This document shows positions 58,749-64,000 of a DNA stretch of 64,000 bases, piece by piece. The stretch comes from Paenibacillus taichungensis (GTDB lineage Bacteria > Bacillota > Bacilli > Paenibacillales > Paenibacillaceae), in NCBI RefSeq assembly GCF_013359905.1, contig NZ_JABMCC010000115.1:124001-188000 (forward strand), read 5' to 3'. The notes under the pieces are model-generated. The model searched no databases, was not told the origin of the DNA, and saw nothing but the letters and a program-made list of their open reading frames with translations. The number at the start of each line of letters is the position of its first letter. Positions within the stretch are counted from its first letter, which is position 1. A program made the translations under genes and the position numbers.

Positions 58749-59144
58749 ATGGATGAAGCAATGATGGTGGTTTCGACAGGACACGGTGCGGCGGGAATGA
58801 ATTTTGTGGATGTATTACTGAAGAGGGGATTTGCAGTTGTCGTGCTTGTACACAGTGAAGAAGAGGGGGAACAACTTCAATCGCTTGGTGCTGTTACTGT
58901 GCGTTACATTCAGGAAATGGCAGACCGTAACCAGCTTCCGCTTGAATTTGTAGTAAAAAGCGCCTTTGTATTCGAAAATAGCTTGCCGCAGTGCTGTCAG
59001 GACATTGAGCTGTGTCGCAGTTTGTGTCCGCAACAACTCTATGTCGTTTCCAACAACAGGGCTCCTGTTGGGCTTGTTTATAAAGGTCTGGGAGCAACAT
59101 ATGTCATTCACAGCCGGAGTGGAGATGTTTCATTTTTAGTGTAG
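58749..59144 (+). CDS. Hypothetical protein, Rossmann-like
   Basis: About 131 aa from ATG at 58749, preferred because AAGGCGAGG lies 9 nt upstream; the frame also contains an ATG at 58707 without a site. MMVVSTGHGAAGMNFVDVLLKRGFAVVVLVHSEEEGEQLQSLGAVTVRY looks like a Rossmann beta-alpha-beta unit with a loose glycine loop, reminiscent of NAD(P)-binding proteins, but it is too short for a full oxidoreductase. The second half contains four Cys (PQCCQDIELCRSLCP). I do not recognise the family. It shares a terminator region with the convergent catalase gene. Confidence 0.5.
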   Translation: MDEAMMVVSTGHGAAGMNFVDVLLKRGFAVVVLVHSEEEGEQLQSLGAVTVRYIQEMADRNQLPLEFVVKSAFVFENSLPQCCQDIELCRSLCPQQLYVVSNNRAPVGLVYKGLGATYVIHSRSGDVSFLV

Positions 59145-59166
59145 TATGGCAAAAGCAAAAAAACAG

Positions 59167-59200
59167 GACGGCGAAGTTAACCTGATAACGGATCGCCGTC
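59167..59200. terminator. Terminator between convergent genes
   Basis: GACGGCGA/TCGCCGTC stem, with a run of seven T residues on the minus-strand side, so it mainly terminates the catalase gene. Confidence 0.75.
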
Positions 59201-59211
59201 TTCATTCATGA

Positions 59212-60111
59212 CTATAGGCCAGCGTGTCGTTTCAATCGTTCTGCAATCTGAATCAGATCCTCTGGGGATACACCAGGTGCGAACTCTTCCGGCAGATCGG
59301 GAAGTTCAGGGATGGCTCCACTGTGACCCGGCAAGCCGGCAAAGGCTTCAAGTTTACCGCCATCGATTGGATGTTCTCCTTTCCAGATCTGAGCAATGCG
59401 CTGATAGTCCTTGTCACTAAAGGTATAGAGTCTACGGTGCTCACCCATGGCTTCCCATTTGCGCGTTGTATCAAACACCTTATTGTCCAGCCGCGGAATA
59501 GGAAATAACTTGGTTACATCGACTCCAGTCGCTATTTCCAGTGCCTTGGCATAGGCCAAAATATGTACGCCTCCACGCACGAGCAAATATCCTGTCATCT
59601 CCCTGGCTGTTGGATGATCAGTCATCTCGTAAACTCTCATCTTGTGAGTTCGCGCCCCGCATTCGAGGAAGAAGTTATGAAGCAGATCAAAGATCAGATT
59701 ACCACTGCTAACGACATAAGAACCATTCCAAGGTCTGCCCATGGAATCGTAGGGAAGCGCCGTTTGAGCGGATTCGATAAAGTGTGAAGTCATACGAGCA
59801 TCCTTGCCAATGCGCAATGGTGTGGAGTCGGGATCACCTGGTGAAGTTGAGCCAACAAGCATCAGGTTAATAGTATTGGCGACAAGTTCAACGTGGCCGA
59901 ATTCTTCAGCCGTAATGCTAGCCACGATGTCATAGAAGGGGCGCAGCTTCGACTTTCCTCTGAAATTAAAAGACTGAAACAAATAATTGTTCAACGTTGA
60001 CATTTCCCCAAACTTGCCACCTAACAGTTCCTGTACCGAGCTAGCTCCATTGGGGTCCGGATTATTGGATAGTGGCAGTTCGATAGCTAGACGGTCTACC
60101 CGTTTAAACAT
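59212..60111 (-). CDS. Manganese catalase (non-heme)
   Basis: 299 aa, standard length for the family. It has the four-helix ferritin-like core with metal ligands in LLGGKFGEMSTLNNYLFQ, SITAEEFGHVELVANTIN and GVHILAYAKALE, and the family block GSYVVSSGNLIFDLLHNFFLECGARTHKMRVYEMTDHP. It disproportionates hydrogen peroxide using a di-manganese site. Related proteins include spore-coat CotJC, but the length and C-terminal tail (IPELPDLPEEFAPG) are those of full catalases. GAGGAGG lies 7 nt before the ATG. It appears monocistronic. Confidence 0.94.
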   Translation of the reverse strand: MFKRVDRLAIELPLSNNPDPNGASSVQELLGGKFGEMSTLNNYLFQSFNFRGKSKLRPFYDIVASITAEEFGHVELVANTINLMLVGSTSPGDPDSTPLRIGKDARMTSHFIESAQTALPYDSMGRPWNGSYVVSSGNLIFDLLHNFFLECGARTHKMRVYEMTDHPTAREMTGYLLVRGGVHILAYAKALEIATGVDVTKLFPIPRLDNKVFDTTRKWEAMGEHRRLYTFSDKDYQRIAQIWKGEHPIDGGKLEAFAGLPGHSGAIPELPDLPEEFAPGVSPEDLIQIAERLKRHAGL

Positions 60112-60216
60112 TACATTTCCTCCTCAAGCCAAATTACTGTAAAGGTATGAGAGGTTACTTGTACGTTATTCGGGGATTCCAATTTAATAATCTGTTTTGA
60201 TTATAGAAACATAAAG

Positions 60217-60253
60217 AACGTTCTGTCAGAACTTGTGCTCTGAACAGAACGTT
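60217..60253. terminator. Inverted repeat / probable terminator of the endoglucanase gene
   Basis: AACGTTCTGT.CAGA pairs with TCTG.ACAGAACGTT across a short loop. It lies about 30 bp after the minus-strand endoglucanase stop, though the T run is short. Confidence 0.6.
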
Positions 60254-60284
60254 TAGCATTAATAATATAAAAGCGATATTTAAA

Positions 60285-62012
60285 TTATGAAGAGATTCCT
60301 ACTACACTGGAACCATTCTTCGTAATTTTGTACGTAATGACGTCTCCGCTCCAGAAGTGGAACTTGAGAATGACTTCGCCATTATTTGTTTCGTTGAAGA
60401 AGTTTTGTTTCAGTTCAATCACGTTGCTGCTATAATTCGGACTGAAGGTGTAGGAAAATTCTTTAAATGAAGTCCAGTTTTGCGGACCTGCATTTCCTCC
60501 ACTTGTATAAGTGGCTTCCATGGTGGCCAGCTGATTGCCATTAAAGATAGTCGGAATCGCAAACGAGCTCGTTGTGCCCGTTACATTGCTCAGTTTAGGT
60601 GTATCATACTTGATGATATTCAGGTTCCAGTTTGCGCCTTTGTTGAATTTGACGGTCAACTTGGCATTAACCCCAAGATTGCCGGAAGTGGTCAGTCTGG
60701 TTAACAGGCTTGATTTTAACGTCAGCACATCACCGTTGATCGTGTAATCTGTACCTTGAACAAGGGTAGTGCTGCCATTAGCAAGAGAACTAAATGTATT
60801 GCCATTGAGATTCAGTTTTACGGTTTTATCCTGGATTGCAGCACCTTTTTTCAGATAAACGAGATCGGATTCAGCTGTGGAGGAACGACCTGTCCAACTT
60901 GCTTTCATTGTGTTATACAGATCCTGATCAGACCATGTAAAGCTGGTACGGCCGAAATGCTGTCCATTATCCCATAACATGGTGGTCATCTGTTTCTGAC
61001 GCAGGTATTGGCCGATAAATTCGAAGAATTTCAGCTTCTCACCTTGCTCGATGACACCTGTGTGCTGATCAAAGCCGAGTAAGCCATACTCGCCGACGAT
61101 AACCGGAATGCCTTTGGCTGTAAATGCATTGTATACCCGGTCAAATGTATCCGTGATATCCTGCTGTACTTCAGCATTATACTTGGTGTAACCAGCGATA
61201 TTCACGCTGAATGGCCAGAAACCATAGTAGTGGACGGTAGCGATAATGTTAGGGTCATTCAACTTCGCAATTGTCTGCGATAATGCATCGAGATCTGGTT
61301 GAGCGGAAGAGGTATGCATCGTTGGAAGAACCAATGGACGTGTTGCATTGTTGCCGCCGGATGTTCTTACGATGTTATGAAAAGATACATTCAGCTCATC
61401 CAGCAAAGCGTATGCTGTAGCGGTATTCGTTGTACCACCTTCGGTGAAGCGTGGTTCATTTACACTTTCGAACATCAGCTTAGTGGATGAGTTTTTGAAT
61501 TTGTTTGCAATTTGAGTCCAGGCAGAGTTGTAACGAGCAAGAACATTGGCATGGTCATTCTCCATATAGCTGATCCACTGCCATGAATCGTGATGGATAT
61601 TGATCATGACATATAGATTGGCATCCAGGGCCCAGTTTACAACCTGTTGAACGCGATTCATGTAAGCGGTATCAATAGTGTAGTTGGGTGCTCCTCCTAT
61701 ATGAGCTTGCCAGGTCACTGGAATACGAATGCTTTTGTAGCCTTGATTGGCGATATTTTGAATCAGTTGCTGAGTGATCAGCGGGTTTCCCCAGGCCGTT
61801 TCATCTGCACCAACAGCGTCCAGCGAGTTACCCAGATTCCAGCCCGGCTCCATCGCAGTAACATAGGACTGAATATTGGTTGGAGCAGCGGCGGTTGCAT
61901 TTGCCTGAATCGAGTCATCTGAAGCAGCAGAAGTGATGGCTGATGAGAACAGGGATAGGATCATTGCCGTTACGATAGTGAGCGAGAGGGCCGATTTGCG
62001 GTTTTTGTTCAT
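60285..62012 (-). CDS. Secreted GH5 endoglucanase (GH5_4-like) with C-terminal X2/CBM-type domains
   Basis: About 575 aa from ATG at 62012, 8 nt after AAAGGAGA; other in-frame ATGs upstream are too close or unsupported. The signal peptide (~1-32) ends near TSAAS. The GH5 catalytic domain (~45-370) has MEPGWNLGNSLDA, IRIPVTWQAHIGG, MINIHHDSW, acid/base in FESVNEPRF, and nucleophile in IVGEYGLLGF, typical of subfamily 4 (beta-glucan or xyloglucan active). An X2/Ig-like domain (~385-465) and a beta-sandwich like CBM46 (~470-575, GEVILKFHFWSGDVITYKI) follow. Two cre-like sites lie upstream, indicating catabolite repression. Confidence 0.9.
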   Translation of the reverse strand: MNKNRKSALSLTIVTAMILSLFSSAITSAASDDSIQANATAAAPTNIQSYVTAMEPGWNLGNSLDAVGADETAWGNPLITQQLIQNIANQGYKSIRIPVTWQAHIGGAPNYTIDTAYMNRVQQVVNWALDANLYVMINIHHDSWQWISYMENDHANVLARYNSAWTQIANKFKNSSTKLMFESVNEPRFTEGGTTNTATAYALLDELNVSFHNIVRTSGGNNATRPLVLPTMHTSSAQPDLDALSQTIAKLNDPNIIATVHYYGFWPFSVNIAGYTKYNAEVQQDITDTFDRVYNAFTAKGIPVIVGEYGLLGFDQHTGVIEQGEKLKFFEFIGQYLRQKQMTTMLWDNGQHFGRTSFTWSDQDLYNTMKASWTGRSSTAESDLVYLKKGAAIQDKTVKLNLNGNTFSSLANGSTTLVQGTDYTINGDVLTLKSSLLTRLTTSGNLGVNAKLTVKFNKGANWNLNIIKYDTPKLSNVTGTTSSFAIPTIFNGNQLATMEATYTSGGNAGPQNWTSFKEFSYTFSPNYSSNVIELKQNFFNETNNGEVILKFHFWSGDVITYKITKNGSSVVGISS

Positions 62013-62052
62013 TAACATATTCTCCTTTGTAAATATAATTGTTGAACTAAAA

Positions 62053-62066
62053 ATAGAGCGCTTACA
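62053..62066 (-). promoter_or_regulatory. cre-like site 1 of the endoglucanase gene
   Basis: On the minus strand TGTAAGCGCTCTAT matches 12 of 14 positions of the CcpA cre consensus, about 40 bp before the start codon. Confidence 0.55.
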
Positions 62067-62140
62067 AAATTGGCAATTTAAGTTCAGCATAGAACAAAAT
62101 CCTAAATTAATTTAAATGGAATCACCACCAAATTAAGTAT

Positions 62141-62154
62141 TGAAAACGTTTTCT
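62141..62154. promoter_or_regulatory. cre-like site 2 of the endoglucanase gene
   Basis: TGAAAACGTTTTCT matches 13 of 14 positions of the cre consensus, about 130 bp upstream of the endoglucanase start codon. Confidence 0.6.
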
Positions 62155-62268
62155 GAAATGCAACTATATCATGATTTATTCAAAGAAAATACCATGATAA
62201 TTGGATGATAATTCATGTAAAAATTAGTGATTATGACAATTATGGAATATCGCAGGGGGTGGTGTGGA

Positions 62269-62859
62269 TTACTCTTTTACATGAAAAACTTCTGTGGATA
62301 TCAGCATTAATTCTACAATTTGTGTGTTCATATATTGCGGAGACGTTGGGAAATCTTCTTCAATCCAGCGAATCAAAAGACCAGCGACTCCATGAGCCCG
62401 ATAGATGTATAACCATTTTGGATCAATTACGGACCCTTCCTCAAGCTCATAATCGTATTCTGCTACAAAAAGATCCTCAATCACTCTCGCCATTTGGTAG
62501 CGGAAATCCACCTGGATATGATCACTCAATAACAATTTGTATAGTGCAGCTTGTTCTTTCAAGTATGTAAACAGCGTGATATCTTCGGCATGCATTTCTT
62601 TTAAATTGACTTTGGTGATGTATCTGTATGGATTTTTGATCTGTTGAACAAATTCGACTAGAACCTCCTGAATAATCTCACGTAACAAATCCTCTTTGGT
62701 TGCGAAATTGGCATAAAATGTGCCCCGATTATAATTGGCCTCCCGGACAATTTCAGATATGGAGATCTGTTGAAAAGGCTTTTGTGAAAGCAAGCGTAGA
62801 AAAGTTTCTTTGATATCCGACTTGGAACGCAAAATGCGTTTGTCAATTCGATCTGTCAT
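62269..62859 (-). CDS. TetR/AcrR family transcriptional regulator
   Basis: 196 aa. The N-terminal helix-turn-helix is clear (SDIKETFLRLLSQKPFQQISISEIVREANYNRGTFYANFATKEDLLREI). The C-terminal domain matches the TetR_C group often named YxaF/DhaS-like (LLIRWIEEDFPTSPQYM). It is divergent from an SDR gene, with paired TGTAC half-sites between them, so it likely represses that gene and itself. The inducer is unknown. GAGGTGAAC lies before the ATG. Confidence 0.9.
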   Translation of the reverse strand: MTDRIDKRILRSKSDIKETFLRLLSQKPFQQISISEIVREANYNRGTFYANFATKEDLLREIIQEVLVEFVQQIKNPYRYITKVNLKEMHAEDITLFTYLKEQAALYKLLLSDHIQVDFRYQMARVIEDLFVAEYDYELEEGSVIDPKWLYIYRAHGVAGLLIRWIEEDFPTSPQYMNTQIVELMLISTEVFHVKE

Positions 62860-62913
62860 GAATAGTTCACCTCGTTTACAGTATCGTTCATGTCACTTAA
62901 TTCTGCAACTTGG

Positions 62914-62948
62914 TGTACAAAATACGATCAAGTGTACAGTAACGTACA
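62914..62948. promoter_or_regulatory. Candidate TetR operators (TGTAC repeats)
   Basis: TGTAC-agtaac-GTACA (62933-62948) is a perfect inverted repeat, and a second, weaker TGTAC...TACGA pair sits at 62914-62927. They lie midway between divergent TetR and SDR genes. Confidence 0.6.
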
Positions 62949-63034
62949 ATTCCAGGCATATTACGGATTGAATAAGGTCAATGATATAGATATATTGAGG
63001 ATTGTTTAAAATTAATATTAATGGAGGTATTCAT

Positions 63035-63805
63035 ATGACATTTCCCGTATTGGAAGGTAAAGTGGCCATTGTAACAGGGGCAGCGATGGGCATGGGTGAA
63101 GCAACTGCTCAACTTTTTGCCGCAGCCAAAGCAAAGGTAATCGTTGCAGATTTTAACGAAGAGAAAGGACAGGCTGTCGTTGAATCCATTCGTGCGGCTG
63201 GTGGTGAATCCGCTTTCGTGAAAGTCGATATTTCCAAATCGGAAGAAGTACAAGCGATGGTGAAGTTTGCAGTTGAGACTTATGGACAACTGGACGTGGC
63301 CGTTAATAATGCCGCACTCACGCCAGATGACAAACCAGCAGCTGAATTTGACGAAGCCTACTGGCATCGCCTGATTTCAGTTGACCTGACAGGTACTGCA
63401 TTGTGTATGAAATATGAACTTCAGCAAATGCTGAAACAAGGCAAAGGCGGTTCCATTATTAACATTTCATCGGTTAGTGGATTCCGTCCTCAACCCAATA
63501 ACATTGCTTATGTAGCTGCCAAGCATGGCGTGGTTGGTATGACCAAAGTAGCTGCAATGGAAAACGGACCACACAACATTCGGGTTAACTCGGTTGCTCC
63601 AGGAGCAATCGATACACCTATGCTGCGTGGTGCCTTGGATCAATTCGGTTTCACGGCAGAGGAGTATGCTCCGCAGTTGAGCTTGCTTAATCGTTTTGGA
63701 CAACCTAATGAAATTGCACAAGCAAGTCTCTGGCTCGCATCTGACGCTGCTTCTTATATCACAGGCACTACGATTCACGCGGATGCAGGGTACACGTCTC
63801 GTTAA
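63035..63805 (+). CDS. Classical SDR family oxidoreductase
   Basis: 256 aa from ATG at 63035 (GGAGGTATTC upstream); an in-frame start at 63002 lacks a site. It is a classical short-chain dehydrogenase: TGAAMGMGEA nucleotide loop, VNNAAL, ISSVSG with the catalytic Ser, YVAAKHG with Tyr and Lys, and the PGAIDTPM segment. Asp at the end of beta-2 (VIVADFNEEK) suggests NAD preference. The substrate is unknown; similar proteins are annotated as glucose dehydrogenase or cyclopentanol-type dehydrogenases. It is divergently transcribed from its likely TetR regulator. Confidence 0.92.
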   Translation: MTFPVLEGKVAIVTGAAMGMGEATAQLFAAAKAKVIVADFNEEKGQAVVESIRAAGGESAFVKVDISKSEEVQAMVKFAVETYGQLDVAVNNAALTPDDKPAAEFDEAYWHRLISVDLTGTALCMKYELQQMLKQGKGGSIINISSVSGFRPQPNNIAYVAAKHGVVGMTKVAAMENGPHNIRVNSVAPGAIDTPMLRGALDQFGFTAEEYAPQLSLLNRFGQPNEIAQASLWLASDAASYITGTTIHADAGYTSR

Positions 63806-63859
63806 TCATTAAAACGAAGAATTTGAAAGATCTAATCCGACTACCCAGTCACAATAAAA

Positions 63860-63995
63860 TTGACAATTCAGCTATTCCTTGCTAAAGTTTTATCCAATCC
63901 GCATAATTGTGATCTGGGAATGTTACCGATATGGGCATAACCTGAGCTGGCTTGTATACACTGCAACGTGTATCCGGGCTGGTTCGGGTTTTTTG
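63860..63995 (+). promoter_or_regulatory. Promoter-like element and long hairpin with T run at window end
   Basis: TTGACA at 63860 and TAAAGT at 63883 (17-bp spacer) precede a 23-bp, wobble-rich hairpin (arms 63939-63961 and 63967-63989) ending in six T residues. It may be the terminator of the SDR gene, about 130 bp away, or an attenuated leader for a gene beyond the window. I could not match it to a known riboswitch. Confidence 0.4.
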
Positions 63996-64000
63996 TATTT

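Overview
The window looks like chromosomal DNA of a Paenibacillus-type soil or plant-associated Firmicute. Evidence: moderate GC, AGGAGG-type ribosome binding sites with frequent TTG/GTG starts, SigA-type promoters, U-tailed terminators, a T-box leader, CcpA cre-like sites, S-layer homology (SLH) surface proteins and secreted plant-polysaccharide hydrolases. I saw no rRNA, tRNA, CRISPR array, transposase, integrase or phage genes.

Layout. 0-9 kb: a TetR regulator and NmrA-like reductase; an osmolyte ABC transporter whose permease is fused to its binding protein (OpuF-like); a flavin disulfide-reductase homologue without the usual C-terminal His; a palindromic repeat-like element; a DUF1349 protein; a SET-domain protein; an ABC-F ATPase. 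9-15 kb: a 1728-aa SLH-anchored GH43_24-like surface enzyme with a cre site in a long leader. 15-20 kb: a quinone-reductase-like flavoprotein divergent from an HxlR regulator, cysJI sulfite reductase, and a YebC protein. 20-24 kb: a minus-strand cluster of two YdcZ-type half transporters around a Crp/Fnr regulator, and a Nif3-like protein. 24-27 kb: heme oxygenase plus bacteriophytochrome with a degenerate GGDEF domain. 27-32.4 kb: a tightly coupled TerB_N/TerB_C - BrxD-like ATPase - Lhr-like helicase trio, the best candidate for a little-studied DNA-processing or defence system. 32.4-36 kb: an EamA transporter behind a candidate divergent purine riboswitch, a cupredoxin, an epimerase-like SDR and an esterase. 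36-44 kb: a 2509-aa FN3/Ig-repeat SLH protein with a strong terminator between its promoter and ORF. 44-49.5 kb: TreR, a secreted GH5 mannanase-like enzyme, and a two-gene rhamnose catabolic operon. 49.5-53 kb: RNase J, and DAHP synthase/chorismate mutase under a T-box with a Phe-type (UUC) specifier. 53-58 kb: a sucrose regulon (LacI regulator, GH32 hydrolase, PTS IIBCA). 58-64 kb: two unrecognised small proteins, manganese catalase, a secreted GH5_4-like endoglucanase, and a TetR regulator divergent from an SDR.

How the genes fit together: much of the window concerns plant-derived carbon (galactan, mannan, beta-glucan, rhamnose, sucrose), with cre-like sites at the three glycosidase genes. 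Other parts cover red-light sensing, osmoprotection, sulfur assimilation and oxidative stress. Functional calls come from recognised motifs and remembered family knowledge. No database search was run.
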